NCBI RefSeq assembly: GCF_945956965.1
Contig: NZ_CAMFJS010000003.1
Coordinates: forward strand, 62,001 to 126,000
Direction: 5' to 3'
Source of the DNA: an uncultured Roseateles sp.
Lineage (GTDB): Bacteria; Pseudomonadota; Gammaproteobacteria; Burkholderiales; Burkholderiaceae_C
Length of the DNA: 64,000 bases
Shown here one piece after another: positions 17,654 to 29,104 of the stretch; the first letter of the stretch is position 1, and every line of letters begins with the position of its first letter. A program made the position numbers and the translations under genes. The notes under the pieces are model-generated. The model had not been told where the DNA came from and searched no databases. It saw only the letters and a program-made list of their open reading frames with translations.

Positions 17654-20332
17654 ATGACCCAGTTCGCCAAGGAAACATTGCCCATCAGCCTCGAAGAGGA
17701 AATGCGGCGCTCATACCTCGACTACGCCATGAGCGTGATCGTTGGCCGTGCACTCCCCGATGCCCGCGACGGCTTGAAGCCGGTGCACCGCCGCGTTTTG
17801 TTCGCGATGCACGAGCTGAACAACGATTGGAATCGGGCCTACAAAAAGTCGGCCCGTATCGTTGGCGACGTGATTGGTAAATATCACCCACACGGGGATA
17901 TCGCCGTCTACGACACCATCGTGCGTATGGCGCAGGATTTTTCCCTGCGTCATATGTTGGTCGACGGTCAGGGCAATTTCGGTTCGGTGGACGGCGATAA
18001 CGCCGCGGCCATGCGATATACCGAAATCCGCTTGGCCAAAATCGCCCATGAAATGCTGGCCGATATTGACAAGGAAACCGTCAATTTCGGACCCAACTAC
18101 GACGGCTCGGAAAAGGAGCCGCTGGTCTTGCCGGCCCGCCTGCCCAATTTGCTGATCAACGGCGCCACCGGCATTGCCGTGGGCATGGCCACGAACATCC
18201 CGCCGCACAACCTCAACGAGGTGGTGGACGCTTGCCTGCATTCGCTGAAGAACCCGGATTGCACGGTCGACGAGTTGATGGAAATCATCCCGGCGCCTGA
18301 CTTCCCGACCGCCGGCATCATCTACGGCCTGTCGGGCGCCCGCGACGGCTACCGCACCGGCCGCGGCAAGGTGGTGATGCGCGCCAAGGTCCACTTCGAA
18401 GACATCGACCGCGGCAATCGCCAGGCCATCATCGTTGACGAGATTCCGTATCAAGTTAACAAGAAGACCCTGCTCGAGCGCATTGCCGAGTTGGTGCACG
18501 AAAAGAAGATTGAAGGCATCAGCCACATCCAGGACGAGAGCGACAAGTCCGGCATGCGCGTGGTGATCGAGTTGAAGCGCGGTGAAGTGCCCGAAGTGGT
18601 GCTGAACAATCTGTACAAACAGACGCAGCTGCAAGACACCTTCGGCATGAATATGGTGGCGCTGATCGATGGTCAGCCCAAGCTGTGCAACCTGAAGGAC
18701 CTGATCACGGTCTTCCTGGAGCACCGCCGCGAAGTGGTGACACGCCGGACGATTTTTGAGCTGCGCAAGGCGCGCGATCGCGGCCATGTACTGGAAGGTC
18801 TGGCCGTAGCCATGGCCAATATCGACGAGTTCATCGCCACCATCAAGAACTCGCCCACGCCGCCCGTGGCCAAGGCCGCCTTGATGGCCAAGAGCTGGGA
18901 CTCCTCGCTGGTGCGCGAAATGCTGGTGCGCGCCGAGGGCGACACGCCTGGCGGCCGCAATGCCTTCCGCCCCGAAGGGCTGGAGCCGGTGTTCGGCATG
19001 CAGTCCGACGGCCTCTACCGCTTGTCGGACGACCAAGCCAGCGAAATCCTGCAGATGCGCTTGCAGCGCCTGACCGGCCTGGAGCAGGACAAGATCGTCA
19101 GCGAGTACAAGGAAGTGATGTCGCAGATCGCCGACTTGCTGGACATCCTGGCCAAGCCCGCCCGCGTCACCGCCATCATTGGCGAAGAACTGGTGCAAGT
19201 GCGCCAAGAATTCGGCCAGACCAAGATCGGCGCACGCCGCAGCGCGATTGAACATAACGCCCAGGAACTGGGTACCGAAGACCTGATCACGCCCACCGAT
19301 ATGGTGGTGACGCTCTCGCACACCGGCTACATCAAGAGCCAGGCGCTGAGCGAATACCGCGCGCAAAAACGCGGCGGCCGCGGCAAGCAAGCCACGCAGA
19401 CCAAGGACGACGACTGGGTCGACCAACTCTTCATCGCCAACACCCACGACTGGATTCTGTGCTTCAGCAATCGCGGCCGTGTCTACTGGCTGAAGGTGTG
19501 GGAAGTGCCTCAGGGCTCGCGCAATTCGCGCGGCAAGCCCATCGTCAATATGTTCCCGCTGCAGCAAGACGAGAAGATCACCGTCGTGCTGCCTTTGACC
19601 GGTGAGTTCCGCAGCTTCCCCGAAGGTCACTTCATCTTCATGGCCACTGCCCTGGGCACGGTCAAGAAGACCTCGCTGGAAGACTTCTCCAACCCCCGCA
19701 AGGCCGGCATCATCTCGATCGCACTGGACGAAGGCGACCACCTGATTGGTGCAGCGCTGACGGACGGCAAGCATGACGTGATGCTGTTCAGCGACGGCGG
19801 CAAGGCCGTGCGCTTTGACGAAGACGATGTGCGTCCGCTGGGCCGCACCGCCCGCGGCGTGCGCGGCATGATGCTCGAGCCCGAACAGCGCCTGATCGCC
19901 ATGCTGGTGGCCGAAGACGAAACGCAGAGCGTGCTGACCGCCACCGAAAACGGCTACGGCAAGCGCACATCCATCACCGAGTACACCCGCCACGGCCGCG
20001 GCACCAAGGGCATGATCGCCATCCAGCAGACCGAACGTAACGGTCGCGTGGTGGCCGCCACCCTGGTGCGCGCTGAAGACGAAATCATGCTGATCACCGA
20101 CCGTGGCGTGCTGGTGCGCACCCGTGTGTCGGAAATCCGTGAGTTGGGCCGCGCCACACAAGGCGTCACCCTGATCGCGCTGGATGATGGTTCCAAGCTC
20201 TCGGGCTTGCAGCGCATCGTTGAGAACGACGCCAACGAAGGCAATGCCGCTGAAACCAGCGACACTGCTGACGCCTCCAATGAACCAGCCAACCCAAGCG
20301 ATGACGCTGGCGACGACACCACCAAGGAATAA
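17654..20332 (+). CDS. gyrA: DNA gyrase subunit A
   Basis: The 892-residue breakage-reunion subunit starts at ATG 17654 ([18 protein letters not shown]); longer frames back to 17525 lack support. Catalytic Tyr lies in [11 protein letters not shown]. The GyrA box QKRGGRG is at about 571-577, and the C-terminal wrapping domain ends in an acidic Asp/Glu/Ser tail. Numbering matches E. coli in the QRDR: residue 83 is Ile (codon ATC at 17900-17902) and residue 87 is Asp. Ile at 83 is associated with fluoroquinolone resistance in other bacteria. gyrA heads the long gyrA-to-lapB array. Confidence 0.98.
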   Translation: MTQFAKETLPISLEEEMRRSYLDYAMSVIVGRALPDARDGLKPVHRRVLFAMHELNNDWNRAYKKSARIVGDVIGKYHPHGDIAVYDTIVRMAQDFSLRHMLVDGQGNFGSVDGDNAAAMRYTEIRLAKIAHEMLADIDKETVNFGPNYDGSEKEPLVLPARLPNLLINGATGIAVGMATNIPPHNLNEVVDACLHSLKNPDCTVDELMEIIPAPDFPTAGIIYGLSGARDGYRTGRGKVVMRAKVHFEDIDRGNRQAIIVDEIPYQVNKKTLLERIAELVHEKKIEGISHIQDESDKSGMRVVIELKRGEVPEVVLNNLYKQTQLQDTFGMNMVALIDGQPKLCNLKDLITVFLEHRREVVTRRTIFELRKARDRGHVLEGLAVAMANIDEFIATIKNSPTPPVAKAALMAKSWDSSLVREMLVRAEGDTPGGRNAFRPEGLEPVFGMQSDGLYRLSDDQASEILQMRLQRLTGLEQDKIVSEYKEVMSQIADLLDILAKPARVTAIIGEELVQVRQEFGQTKIGARRSAIEHNAQELGTEDLITPTDMVVTLSHTGYIKSQALSEYRAQKRGGRGKQATQTKDDDWVDQLFIANTHDWILCFSNRGRVYWLKVWEVPQGSRNSRGKPIVNMFPLQQDEKITVVLPLTGEFRSFPEGHFIFMATALGTVKKTSLEDFSNPRKAGIISIALDEGDHLIGAALTDGKHDVMLFSDGGKAVRFDEDDVRPLGRTARGVRGMMLEPEQRLIAMLVAEDETQSVLTATENGYGKRTSITEYTRHGRGTKGMIAIQQTERNGRVVAATLVRAEDEIMLITDRGVLVRTRVSEIRELGRATQGVTLIALDDGSKLSGLQRIVENDANEGNAAETSDTADASNEPANPSDDAGDDTTKE

Positions 20333-20334
20333 GC

Positions 20335-20940
20335 TTGAACACGACCACCAAGTCCATGAAGATCATCGCCGCCACCGCCTTGGCCCTGTGCGCCAATCTG
20401 AGCTTTGCGCAGGCGGCGACTTCGACGTCCTCGCCGGCCAAGAAGGAAATCATCGCCAAGCTGCTGTCCCTGCAAGCGCAAAGTTATGAGCAACTGGCCC
20501 GTGGCGTGCTGCAGCAGCCGCTGGGCAATCTGATGCAGGGCGCAGGTGCGGCTTTGCAGCAAGTGCCGGCCGAGAAGCGCGAAGCCACGGCCAAGGCGAT
20601 CGAAGCCGACATCAAGAAGTTTGTCGAAGACAACGCGCCGATGATCCGCGACAAGGCGGTCAAGCTGGCCCCCTCCACCGTGGGCGCCGTGCTGGACGAG
20701 CGCTTCACCGAGGATGAGCTCAAGCAGTTGCTGAACTGGCTGGAGTCTCCGGTCAACAAGAAGTTCGGCCAAGCCAGTGGCGAGATGCAAAAGGCCTTGA
20801 TGGACAAGCTGATGGCCGACACCGCACCCACGCTGGAAACCCGCTTCAAGGCGCTGCAGCAATCGGTCGGCAAGCAGCTGGGCATCCCACCGGCAGCATC
20901 AGCACCGGCCTCAGCCGCCAAGCCCGTCATCAAGAAGTAA
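20335..20940 (+). CDS. DUF2059-type exported protein
   Basis: The 201-residue protein has a signal peptide (ALCANLSFAQA) and a helical domain with the pattern DERFTEDELKQLLNWLESPVNKKF, matching the DUF2059 family of periplasmic proteins of unknown function. The frame starts at TTG 20335, two bases after the gyrA stop, with AAGGA correctly spaced. ATG 20356 has no Shine-Dalgarno, so TTG is preferred. It sits between gyrA and serC and is probably co-transcribed. Confidence 0.8.
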   Translation: MNTTTKSMKIIAATALALCANLSFAQAATSTSSPAKKEIIAKLLSLQAQSYEQLARGVLQQPLGNLMQGAGAALQQVPAEKREATAKAIEADIKKFVEDNAPMIRDKAVKLAPSTVGAVLDERFTEDELKQLLNWLESPVNKKFGQASGEMQKALMDKLMADTAPTLETRFKALQQSVGKQLGIPPAASAPASAAKPVIKK

Positions 20941-21033
20941 GCCCGCTCAGGCTCGCAACACAAGGCACCCAGCCAGGCTCGGTGCCTTGATTTGCAAGAG
21001 CCCACCCTCTTCAGCCGCCCTCGCCCCACGTCC

Positions 21034-22155
21034 ATGACCCAGCGCCCTTTCAATTTCTCCGCCGGCCCGGCCGCTCTGCCTGAAGAAGTCTTGAGCCAGG
21101 TGGCTGCCGAGATGCTGGACTGGCATGGCAGCGGCATGAGCGTGATGGAGATGAGTCACCGGGGACCTGAGTTCAGCGAGATCTGCGCGACGGCCGAACG
21201 CGACCTGCGCGAGTTGCTGCAGGTGCCCAGCATTTTCCACATCTTGTTCATGCAAGGCGGCGGCTTGGCGGAGAACGCCATCGTGCCGCTGAACCTGTCG
21301 CGCGGCGGCGAAGTGGATGTGGTGGTTACCGGATCCTGGTCCAAGAAAAGCGCCGAGGAAGCGCGCCGTTATGCTGACGTCGGTATTGCCGCAGACGGTG
21401 CTGCCGCCAAGTACAGCACCATTCCTGCACCGGCCAGCTGGCAGCTGCGCAAGAACGCGGCCTATGTGCACGTCTGCAGCAATGAAACCATCGACGGCGT
21501 CGAGTTTCACCAACTGCCCGACCTGAAGGCGCTGGGCAGCGATGCGCCCTTGGTGATCGACTGCTCCTCACACCAACTCTCGCGCTCGATTGACTGGTCC
21601 AAAGTCGGCCTGGCCTTTGGCGGCGCACAAAAGAATATCGGCCCCGCCGGCCTGACCCTGGTGTTTGTGCGCGAGGACCTGCTGGACCGCGCCCTGGCTA
21701 TCTGCCCGTCAGCCTTTGAGTTCAAGACCGTGGCCGCGGCCCAGTCCATGTACAACACCCCGCCGACCTTTTCGATCTACGTGGCCGGCCTGGTGTTCCA
21801 GTGGCTCAAGCGCTTCAGCTATGCCGGCAAGACCGGCGTGGCCGCCATTGAGCAGCGCAATATCGACAAGGCCGCCCTGCTCTACGGCGCGCTGGACGCT
21901 TCGAATTTGTTTGAAAACCGCGTGGCGGCCGACTGCCGTTCGCGCATGAACATCCCTTTCTATCTGCGCGGCGAGTACAACACGCCGACGCTGAACGCGG
22001 CCTTCCTGGATGGCGCGAAAGCACGACAACTGCTGCAACTCAAAGGCCACAAGTCGGTGGGCGGCATGCGTGCATCGATCTATAACGCCATGCCACTGGA
22101 GGGCGTGCAAGCCCTGGTGGCATACCTGAAGGATTTTGAGGCACAACATGGCTGA
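21034..22155 (+). CDS. serC: Phosphoserine aminotransferase
   Basis: SerC converts 3-phosphohydroxypyruvate to phosphoserine, and also acts in pyridoxal phosphate synthesis. The 373-residue protein begins [19 protein letters not shown]. The PLP-binding Lys is in [13 protein letters not shown], and the C-terminus [17 protein letters not shown] is diagnostic. ATG 21034 is chosen over TTG 20992. Its end overlaps the pheA start by 8 bp, showing coupling. Confidence 0.97.
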   Translation: MTQRPFNFSAGPAALPEEVLSQVAAEMLDWHGSGMSVMEMSHRGPEFSEICATAERDLRELLQVPSIFHILFMQGGGLAENAIVPLNLSRGGEVDVVVTGSWSKKSAEEARRYADVGIAADGAAAKYSTIPAPASWQLRKNAAYVHVCSNETIDGVEFHQLPDLKALGSDAPLVIDCSSHQLSRSIDWSKVGLAFGGAQKNIGPAGLTLVFVREDLLDRALAICPSAFEFKTVAAAQSMYNTPPTFSIYVAGLVFQWLKRFSYAGKTGVAAIEQRNIDKAALLYGALDASNLFENRVAADCRSRMNIPFYLRGEYNTPTLNAAFLDGAKARQLLQLKGHKSVGGMRASIYNAMPLEGVQALVAYLKDFEAQHG

Positions 22156-23272
22156 CTCCCCGGCTGGCAGCGAAGGCACGAACGCCGCGCCAGCGAGCGA
22201 ATTACTGGCATTGCGCGATCAAATTGACGCGCTGGACAAAACCCTGCTCGAGGTCTTGAACCGCCGCGCCAAGGTGGCCGAGTTGGTGGGCGAAGTCAAA
22301 CGCCGCGAAGGCACGCCCTTCTTCCGCCCCGACCGCGTGGCGCAGGTGATCGAGAAGATCAAGGCGGCCAACCCCGGCCCGCTGCAAGGCGAACATGTGG
22401 CCGCCATCTGGCGCGAGATCATGTCGGCCTGCCTGGCACTGGAATCCCCGCAGCGCGTCGCGGTGCTGGGCCCGGTGGGCACCTTCTGCGAGCAAGCGGC
22501 GATCGAGTATTTCGGCGGCGCCGCCGATCTGATTTACTGCGCCAACTTTGACGAAGTCTTCCACGCCACTGCCAGCGGCAGCGCTCAGTACGGCGTAGTG
22601 GGCGTGGAGAACATGACCGAGGGCGTGGTGACACGCTCGCTGGACTTGTTCCTGCACACACCCACCCACGTGGTCGGTGAAGTCAGCTTGCTGATCCGCC
22701 ACAACCTGATGTGCAAGGAAAATTCCTTGGCCGGCATCAAGGCCGTGCTGGCGCATCCACAGGCCCTGGCGCAATGCCAGAACTGGCTCAACAAGCATCT
22801 GCCCGATGCCGAACGCCGGGCGGTGAGTAGCAATGCCGAGGGCGCCCGTCTGGCCGCCAGCAACCCCGAGTGGGCGGCCATTGCCGGCGAACGCGCCTCC
22901 ACCATTTTTGGCCTGCACATCGTTGCCCACGCGGTGCAGGACGAGGCGTACAACCGCACCCGCTTTGCCGTCATCTGCCTGCCGCAGACCATGGCCACGC
23001 CACCCGCCACGGGCCGCGACTGCACCAGCCTGATCGTCTCGGTGCCGAACCGCCCCGGCGCTATGCATGACCTCTTGGTGCCGCTGAAGACCCATGGTGT
23101 GTCGATGACACGCCTGGAGTCACGCCCGGCACGCACCGGCCAGTGGGATTACTATTTCTACATTGATCTGGACGGCCACCCGACGCAACCCCATGTGGCG
23201 GCAGCCTTGGCGGAATTGCGCGAGTTGTGCGCTTTCTTCAAGATCATTGGCGCTTACCCAGTGAAGGCCTAA
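22148..23272 (+). CDS. pheA: Chorismate mutase/prephenate dehydratase (P-protein)
   Basis: The 374-residue bifunctional enzyme makes phenylpyruvate from chorismate. The AroQ-type chorismate mutase domain is at about 15-105 ([21 protein letters not shown]). The dehydratase domain contains [17 protein letters not shown] and [10 protein letters not shown]-terminal ACT domain with ESRP near residue 326 mediates Phe feedback inhibition. ATG 22148 overlaps serC by 8 bp. The operon order serC-pheA-tyrA-aroA lacks the hisC copy seen in some Burkholderiales. Confidence 0.97.
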   Translation: MADSPAGSEGTNAAPASELLALRDQIDALDKTLLEVLNRRAKVAELVGEVKRREGTPFFRPDRVAQVIEKIKAANPGPLQGEHVAAIWREIMSACLALESPQRVAVLGPVGTFCEQAAIEYFGGAADLIYCANFDEVFHATASGSAQYGVVGVENMTEGVVTRSLDLFLHTPTHVVGEVSLLIRHNLMCKENSLAGIKAVLAHPQALAQCQNWLNKHLPDAERRAVSSNAEGARLAASNPEWAAIAGERASTIFGLHIVAHAVQDEAYNRTRFAVICLPQTMATPPATGRDCTSLIVSVPNRPGAMHDLLVPLKTHGVSMTRLESRPARTGQWDYYFYIDLDGHPTQPHVAAALAELRELCAFFKIIGAYPVKA

Positions 23273-23305
23273 GTGCCAAAGCAAGGTCCGAAAGTCCGAA
23301 GCAGC

Positions 23306-24184
23306 ATGTACAAGCAACTTGGCGTGATTGGCTGTGGCCTGATGGGCGGCTCGTTTGCCCTGGCGATGAAGAAGTCCGGCCTGGTCAAGCGCGTCATCGG
23401 CTATAGCAAATCACCCTCGACCACCGAGACCGCCAAGCGCCTGGGTGTGATCGACGTTGCCGCTGAATCGGCCCTGCTAGCCGTGGCCGGCTCGGACGTC
23501 GTGCTGGTGGCCGTGCCCGTGTCCGCCACCGAAGCGACCTTGAAGTCGATTCGCGACCTGATCACTCCGCAAATGCTGGTGATGGATGTCGGCTCCACCA
23601 AGTGCGATGTCACTGAGGCCGCGCGCGCCGCCCTGGGTGACCGCCTGCCCAGCTTTGTGCCAGCCCACCCGATCGCTGGCAAGGAAAGCGGCGGCGTTCA
23701 ACATGCCGAAGCCACGCTCTACCAAGGCCGCCAAGTCATCCTCACACCCTTGCCCGAGACCAGCCCGCTCGCGGTGCAAAAAGCCACCGATGTGTGGTCC
23801 AAGCTCGGCGCGCAGGTGCTGAAGATGACACCCAAAAATCACGACGCGGCCTTTGCAGCGGTCAGTCATCTGCCTCATCTGCTGGCCTTCGCCTATTTCC
23901 AGTCGGTAGCGACACAGGCCGCCGGGCGCGACTTCCTGAGCCTGGCCGGCCCCGGCTTTCGCGACTTCACCCGCATCGCCGCCAGCGACCCTGCTGTCTG
24001 GCGCGACATCTTGATGGCCAACAAGGCCGAAGTTCTGGTGCAGGCCCAACGCTTTCGCCAAACCCTGGATGCGCTGGAGGCCTTGATCAAGGCAGACGAC
24101 GCGGCCGCGCTGGAGGCCCGCATCCGGCTGATCTCCGAAGCGCGGGGGCAATGGCAGATGGGCGCACCGCGCCTGCTCAAATAA
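23306..24184 (+). CDS. tyrA: Prephenate dehydrogenase
   Basis: TyrA oxidatively decarboxylates prephenate to 4-hydroxyphenylpyruvate in Tyr synthesis. The Rossmann motif GVIGCGLMGGSFALAM starts at residue 6, and the catalytic histidine region reads PAHPIAGKESGG. The 292-residue length is typical of the non-fused enzyme. ATG 23306 is preferred; an upstream GTG at 23273 would add 11 unconserved residues. Confidence 0.95.
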   Translation: MYKQLGVIGCGLMGGSFALAMKKSGLVKRVIGYSKSPSTTETAKRLGVIDVAAESALLAVAGSDVVLVAVPVSATEATLKSIRDLITPQMLVMDVGSTKCDVTEAARAALGDRLPSFVPAHPIAGKESGGVQHAEATLYQGRQVILTPLPETSPLAVQKATDVWSKLGAQVLKMTPKNHDAAFAAVSHLPHLLAFAYFQSVATQAAGRDFLSLAGPGFRDFTRIAASDPAVWRDILMANKAEVLVQAQRFRQTLDALEALIKADDAAALEARIRLISEARGQWQMGAPRLLK

Positions 24185-24289
24185 TCGCCGGCCATCTCCG
24201 CAGCTCTTTTCGTGACCAGACCCGCAGACGACACCGCCGCAGACACAAACACGTGAACCACCTGGTTTGCGCCCCAACTGTTCACGCTC

Positions 24290-26314
24290 ATGTTCAAGAC
24301 TCATTTCCTCGACCTCCCCCCGCTGCGCAGTGCCGCCGGCACCGTGCGTTTGCCGGGCTCCAAGAGCATTTCCAACCGCGTGCTGCTGCTGGCCGGCTTG
24401 TCGGAAGGCCGCACCGCCGTGCACGACCTGCTGGATTCCGACGACACCGCCGTGATGCTGGCTTCCTTGAAAGAACTAGGTTGCGTGCTGGAGACCGGCC
24501 ACGACGGCGTGCTGCACGTCACCGGCATCGGCGCCCAACTGCGCCAGCGCGAAGCCAAGCTCTTCCTCGGCAATGCTGGCACCGCCATGCGCCCGCTCAC
24601 CGCCGCGCTGGCCCTGCTGGCCGCCACCCAAGGCGCCAGCTTCGAGCTCAGCGGCGTGCCGCGCATGCATGAGCGGCCCATTGGCGATTTGGTCGACGCC
24701 CTGCGCCTGCTGGGCTGCCACATCGACTGCCTGGGCAATGAGGGCTACCCGCCGCTGCGCCTGAGCGGCCCCTCCGCGCTCAAGCTGGATCAACCCGTGC
24801 TCGTGCGCGGAGATGTATCCAGCCAGTTCCTCACCGCCCTGCTGCTGGCCTTGCCCCTGGTGGCGACCGAGCAGGCAGTGGTAGTCGAAGTGACGGGCGA
24901 GCTGATCTCCAAGCCCTATGTCCACATCACACTGGCCCTGCTGGAGCGCTTCGGCATCCAGGTGCAGCGCGAGGGCTGGCAACGCTTCACCATCCCGGCC
25001 GGCAGCCGCTACCGCTCGCCCGGTGATATTCACGTCGAAGGTGATGCCTCCTCGGCCTCTTACTTCGTGGCCCTGGGCGCCATCGCCGCCAATGACGAAG
25101 CGCTGCGCATCGAAGGCGTGGGCTACGCCAGCCTGCAGGGCGATGTGCGCTTTGTTGAAGCCGCCCAGGCCATGGGCGCGCAAGTTGAGATGGGGCCGAA
25201 CTGGCTGGAAGTGCGGCGCGGCGCCTGGCCGCTGCGCGGCATCGAGCTGGACTGCAACCACATCCCCGACGCGGCCATGACCCTGGCCGTGATGGCCTTG
25301 TATGCCGACAGCCCCACCACTCTGCGCAATATCGCCAGTTGGCGAGTCAAAGAAACCGACCGCATCGCCGCCATGGCCACCGAGCTGCGCAAGCTGGGCG
25401 CCCAAGTAGAGGAAGGCCAGGACTGGCTGCGCGTGCACCCGCTGCGCGACTGGCAGGCTGCGACCATTCATACCTACGACGATCACCGCGTGGCCATGTG
25501 CTTCTCGCTAGCCGCCTTCAATGGTTTGCAGGCCAAGTCCGATGCCGCCGTACCGGTGCGCATTCTTGACCCGCAATGCGTGGCCAAGACCTTCCCGGAC
25601 TATTTTGAGACCCTGTTCTCGGTGGTCGAGGCACGCGCCGAGGACATTCCCGTCATCACCATTGACGGCCCCACCGCGTCCGGTAAAGGCACGCTGGCCG
25701 ACCAAGTGGCCCATGCCTTGGGCTACATCATTCTCGACTCCGGCTCGCTCTACCGCGCTTGTGCCCTGGCGGCTGACCGGGGCGAGGTCGACCTCAACGA
25801 TGGTGCAGCCGTCGCCGCCGTGGCCAGCGAGCTGAACCTGAGTTTCAAGAATGGCCGGGTCTGGCTGGACGAGGAAGACATCAGCGATGAATTGCGTCTC
25901 GAAGCCACCGGCCTGATGGCCTCCCAGGTGGCGGCGCACCCGGCGGTGCGCACCGCGCTGAACCAATTGCAGCTCAATTTCCGCCGTTTGCCGGGCTTGG
26001 TGGCCGACGGGCGGGATATGGGCACCGCCGTCTTCCCGGACGCACAGCTCAAGGTATTTCTCACGGCCAGCGCCGCAACGCGCGCCGAGCGGCGGTATAA
26101 GCAATTGATTTCCAAGGGGTTTTCGGCTAATATCGTGGGCTTGCGTGAAGATTTGGAGAGTCGTGACGCACGGGATAAAAACCGCGCCGCATCGCCTCTT
26201 TTAGCTGCCGCAGACGCACAAATGCTCGACAACTCGGCCCAAACGATTGAGGAATCACTCGAATTGGTGCTGGATTGGTGGGCACAAAAAAGGCCATTTG
26301 CCGTTCAGCGTTGA
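24290..26314 (+). CDS. aroA-cmk: Fused EPSP synthase (AroA) and cytidylate kinase (Cmk)
   Basis: The 674-residue protein has EPSP synthase at about 1-445 ([17 protein letters not shown] near the start, [29 protein letters not shown]). Cytidylate kinase runs from about 455 to 674 (P-loop GPTASGKGT at about 460-468, [13 protein letters not shown]). There is no stop or start between them; a short linker reads [11 protein letters not shown]. The first half makes EPSP for aromatic acids, the second phosphorylates CMP/dCMP. The same fusion is annotated in several Burkholderiales. rpsA follows 158 bp downstream, mirroring the common cmk-rpsA order. Confidence 0.96.
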   Translation: MFKTHFLDLPPLRSAAGTVRLPGSKSISNRVLLLAGLSEGRTAVHDLLDSDDTAVMLASLKELGCVLETGHDGVLHVTGIGAQLRQREAKLFLGNAGTAMRPLTAALALLAATQGASFELSGVPRMHERPIGDLVDALRLLGCHIDCLGNEGYPPLRLSGPSALKLDQPVLVRGDVSSQFLTALLLALPLVATEQAVVVEVTGELISKPYVHITLALLERFGIQVQREGWQRFTIPAGSRYRSPGDIHVEGDASSASYFVALGAIAANDEALRIEGVGYASLQGDVRFVEAAQAMGAQVEMGPNWLEVRRGAWPLRGIELDCNHIPDAAMTLAVMALYADSPTTLRNIASWRVKETDRIAAMATELRKLGAQVEEGQDWLRVHPLRDWQAATIHTYDDHRVAMCFSLAAFNGLQAKSDAAVPVRILDPQCVAKTFPDYFETLFSVVEARAEDIPVITIDGPTASGKGTLADQVAHALGYIILDSGSLYRACALAADRGEVDLNDGAAVAAVASELNLSFKNGRVWLDEEDISDELRLEATGLMASQVAAHPAVRTALNQLQLNFRRLPGLVADGRDMGTAVFPDAQLKVFLTASAATRAERRYKQLISKGFSANIVGLREDLESRDARDKNRAASPLLAAADAQMLDNSAQTIEESLELVLDWWAQKRPFAVQR

Positions 26315-26472
26315 ACGGGGAGTGACCCGGCCAAGGCCTTAAAACCGAAGCCAAAACGTCGCCAGGGCTCCAGTGCTCGGGCGCTGTCAACAACCTAACC
26401 CGTAAAGCCCTCACAGGCCTTGCACCCACCGCCTGCGAACAAACGCTTGTTGCAGCAGGTCCAGGAAACCTC

Positions 26473-28182
26473 ATGTCCCAAACCCAAACCGCAGCTTTCG
26501 CTCCTGACTCTTTTGCCGCCATGTTCGAGGAGTCGCTGCAGCGCTCCGACCTGCGCGCCGGTGAAGTGATCTCGGCCGAAGTCGTGCGCGTTGAGCACAG
26601 CTTTGTGGTTGTGAACGCCGGCCTCAAGTCTGAAGCCTACGTGCCAATCGAAGAATTCAAGAACGACCAGGGCGAACTGGAAGTTCAAATCGGCGACTTC
26701 GTTTCCGTGGCGATCGACGCCATCGAAAACGGCTACGGCGACACCATCCTGTCGCGCGACAAGGCCAAGCGTCTGGCCTCGTGGCTGTCGCTGGAAACCG
26801 CGCTGGAGTCGGGCGACTTCGTGACCGGTACCGTGTCGGGCAAGGTCAAGGGCGGCCTGACCGTTCTGGTCAACGGCATCCGCGCTTTCCTGCCGGGTTC
26901 CCTGCTGGACACACGTCCGGTCAAGGACATGAGCCCGTACGAAGGCAAGACCATGGAGTTCAAGGTCATCAAGCTGGACCGCAAGCGCAACAACGTCGTG
27001 TTGTCGCGTCGTGCTGTGGTTGAAGCTTCGATGGGCGAAGAGCGCGCCAAGCTGCTGGAAACGCTGGCCGAAGGCGCCATCGTTCAGGGCGTGGTCAAGA
27101 ACATCACCGAATACGGTGCGTTCGTGGACCTGGGCGGTATCGACGGCCTGCTGCACATCACCGACATGGCATGGCGCCGTGTCCGTCACCCGAGCGAAGT
27201 GGTCACGGTTGGTCAGGAACTGACCGCCAAGATCCTGAAGTTCGATGCTGAGAAGAACCGCGTTTCGCTGGGTCTGAAGCAGCTGGGCGACGATCCTTGG
27301 TTCGGCGTTGCTCGTCGTTACCCCACCAGCACCCGCCTGTTCGGCAAGATCACCAACATCGCTGACTACGGCGCATTCGTTGAAATCGAGCCGGGCATCG
27401 AAGGTCTGGTGCACGTGTCCGAAATGGACTGGACCAACAAGAACGTTGCTCCTTCCAAGCTGGTCACCCTGGGCGACGAAGTCGAAGTCATGGTTCTGGA
27501 AATCGACGAAGACAAGCGTCGCATCTCCCTGGGCATGAAGCAGTGCAAGGCCAATCCTTGGGAAGATTTCGCTGAAACCGTCAAGCGCGGCGACCGCGTC
27601 AAGGGTCCCGTCAAGTCGATCACCGACTTCGGCGTGTTCGTTGGCCTGGCTCAAGGCATCGACGGTCTGGTGCACCTGTCCGACCTGTCGTGGAACGAAA
27701 CCGGCGAAGCTGCTGTGCGCAACTTCAAGAAGGGCCAAGAAGTCGAAGCCCTGGTTCTGGCCGTGGACGTCGAGCGCGAGCGCATCTCCCTGGGCATCAA
27801 GCAGCTGGACAGCGACCCGTTCACCACCTACACCACGGTCAATGACCGCGGCATGACGGTGACCGGCAAGGTCAAGACTGTTGACGCCCGTGGCGCCGAA
27901 ATCGAACTGGCCGACGAAGTGCTGGGCTACCTGCGCGCCTCCGAAATCAGCCGTGATCGCGTTGAAGACGCACGCAATGTGCTGAAGGAAGGCGACGAAG
28001 TCTCCGCCCTGATCGTGAATGTGGATCGCAAGACCCGCAACATTCAGCTGTCGATCAAGGCCAAGGACAACGCCGACAACCAAGAAGCCATGCAGCGCCT
28101 GAGCGCCACTGCTGAGCGCGAAAGCGCCGGCACGACCAGCCTGGGCGCCCTGCTGCGCGCCAAGCTGGACAACCAAGGCTGA
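26473..28182 (+). CDS. rpsA: 30S ribosomal protein S1
   Basis: The 569-residue protein contains six S1 RNA-binding repeats, seen in the recurring [14 protein letters not shown] type strands. It begins with [21 protein letters not shown]1 brings mRNA to the 30S subunit. Codon use is strongly biased, as expected for a highly expressed gene. Start ATG 26473 follows CAGGAAA. Confidence 0.98.
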   Translation: MSQTQTAAFAPDSFAAMFEESLQRSDLRAGEVISAEVVRVEHSFVVVNAGLKSEAYVPIEEFKNDQGELEVQIGDFVSVAIDAIENGYGDTILSRDKAKRLASWLSLETALESGDFVTGTVSGKVKGGLTVLVNGIRAFLPGSLLDTRPVKDMSPYEGKTMEFKVIKLDRKRNNVVLSRRAVVEASMGEERAKLLETLAEGAIVQGVVKNITEYGAFVDLGGIDGLLHITDMAWRRVRHPSEVVTVGQELTAKILKFDAEKNRVSLGLKQLGDDPWFGVARRYPTSTRLFGKITNIADYGAFVEIEPGIEGLVHVSEMDWTNKNVAPSKLVTLGDEVEVMVLEIDEDKRRISLGMKQCKANPWEDFAETVKRGDRVKGPVKSITDFGVFVGLAQGIDGLVHLSDLSWNETGEAAVRNFKKGQEVEALVLAVDVERERISLGIKQLDSDPFTTYTTVNDRGMTVTGKVKTVDARGAEIELADEVLGYLRASEISRDRVEDARNVLKEGDEVSALIVNVDRKTRNIQLSIKAKDNADNQEAMQRLSATAERESAGTTSLGALLRAKLDNQG

Positions 28183-28190
28183 GACCGGAC

Positions 28191-28251
28191 ATAAATCCCG
28201 GAAGGGATTTATGCCTGTCGAAGGCCCAAACGCGATACACGCGTTTGGGCC
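28191..28251 (+). terminator. Two hairpins after rpsA
   Basis: Directly after rpsA lie ATAAATCCC/GGGATTTAT (28191-28212) and a perfect 12-bp stem GGCCCAAACGCG with its complement (28223-28251, 5-nt loop). Neither has a T-run; they probably stabilise the rpsA mRNA 3' end or slow polymerase before the terminator at 28301. Confidence 0.5.
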
Positions 28252-28300
28252 GGGCAAGCAAGGGTGAGATCAGTGCGCTGTGCTAATCTCGCCTCGCTCC

Positions 28301-28336
28301 AAAAAGGGCTCGCCACTTCCAAGTGCGAGCCCTTTT
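28301..28336 (+). terminator. Intrinsic terminator between rpsA and ihfB
   Basis: A long stem (AAAAGGGCTCG and CACTT halves with complements, one bulge, 2-nt loop) ends in TTTT at 28333-28336. It is A-flanked on the other side, so it could act in both directions. Confidence 0.8.
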
Positions 28337-28432
28337 CAATCCTGTCGCCCCAGGCTTTACGCAAGAGCTGCTGTCCTTGATTTCTTGCGCAAGTCCTCGG
28401 ACCCTCCATCGACCGTTTCAGACACCACCACA

Positions 28433-28738
28433 ATGACTCGTTCCGACCTGGTTGCTCTGCTGTCAGATCGCTTTGGCCAACTGGCCCAGCGCGACACCGA
28501 ATTTGCCGTCAAGACGATTCTGGACGCCATGTCCGACGCCCTGGCACGTGGCCACCGCATCGAAATTCGCGGCTTTGGCAGCTTCACCGTCAACCGTCGC
28601 CCACCGCGCAAAGGCCGCAACCCACGCAGCGGCGAACAGGTCTTGATCCCTGAAAAGCTGGTACCCCACTTCAAGCCCGGCAAGGCCTTGCGTGAAGGCG
28701 TGGACGCCAAGAGCGCGCTCGAAGCCAGCGCCATTTAA
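28433..28738 (+). CDS. ihfB: Integration host factor, beta subunit
   Basis: The 101-residue DNA-bending protein begins [17 protein letters not shown]. The beta-arm segment [22 protein letters not shown] is intact. IhfB pairs with IhfA (not in window). ATG 28433 is chosen over a longer frame from 28280. The rpsA-ihfB-lapA-lapB order is conserved in proteobacteria. Confidence 0.97.
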   Translation: MTRSDLVALLSDRFGQLAQRDTEFAVKTILDAMSDALARGHRIEIRGFGSFTVNRRPPRKGRNPRSGEQVLIPEKLVPHFKPGKALREGVDAKSALEASAI

Positions 28739-28804
28739 AGTCGGATCAGCCCCGACAGCGGCTTTGCGCAGAGGTCCGCCGCAGACCCGTAGAATGCCTA
28801 CTCC

Positions 28805-29104
28805 ATGCGCATCTTCATCTGGCTTTTCAGAGCCTTCCTCTTCTTCACGCTCTTCGCCTTCGCGCTGAACAACAGCCACGAAGTCGTCGTGCGTTGGTTC
28901 TTTGGCCATGAGTGGCATGCCCCCTTGGTCATCATCGTGCTGACTGCCTTTGGCCTTGGCTGCGGCTTTGGCGTGCTAGCCATGGTGCCGGCCTGGTGGC
29001 ATCACCGCCGTGTCGCCAAACGCGCGCCACTTGAAGAAGGCGCTGGCACCACGCCAGCCACCACCGATCCCATGCCCCCGACTGCGATCCACGATGGAAT
29101 TTGA
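28805..29104 (+). CDS. lapA: LapA-domain inner-membrane protein
   Basis: The 99-residue protein starts MRIFIWLFRAFLFFTLFAFALNN, with two membrane helices (about 4-20 and 38-62) and a polar tail, the LapA/DUF1049 architecture. LapA works with LapB to control LPS synthesis by regulating LpxC turnover. Its 3' end overlaps the lapB start by 11 bp. Confidence 0.9.
   Translation: MRIFIWLFRAFLFFTLFAFALNNSHEVVVRWFFGHEWHAPLVIIVLTAFGLGCGFGVLAMVPAWWHHRRVAKRAPLEEGAGTTPATTDPMPPTAIHDGI

Noticed and set aside
17711-20161. 816-codon open frame antisense to gyrA
   Set aside because: It is a GC-rich shadow frame with His/Gly/Ala/Val-biased low-complexity sequence and no recognisable domain; gyrA on the other strand is certain.
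26395-28257. 620-codon open frame antisense to rpsA
   Set aside because: Mirror of the S1 repeats; no independent support.
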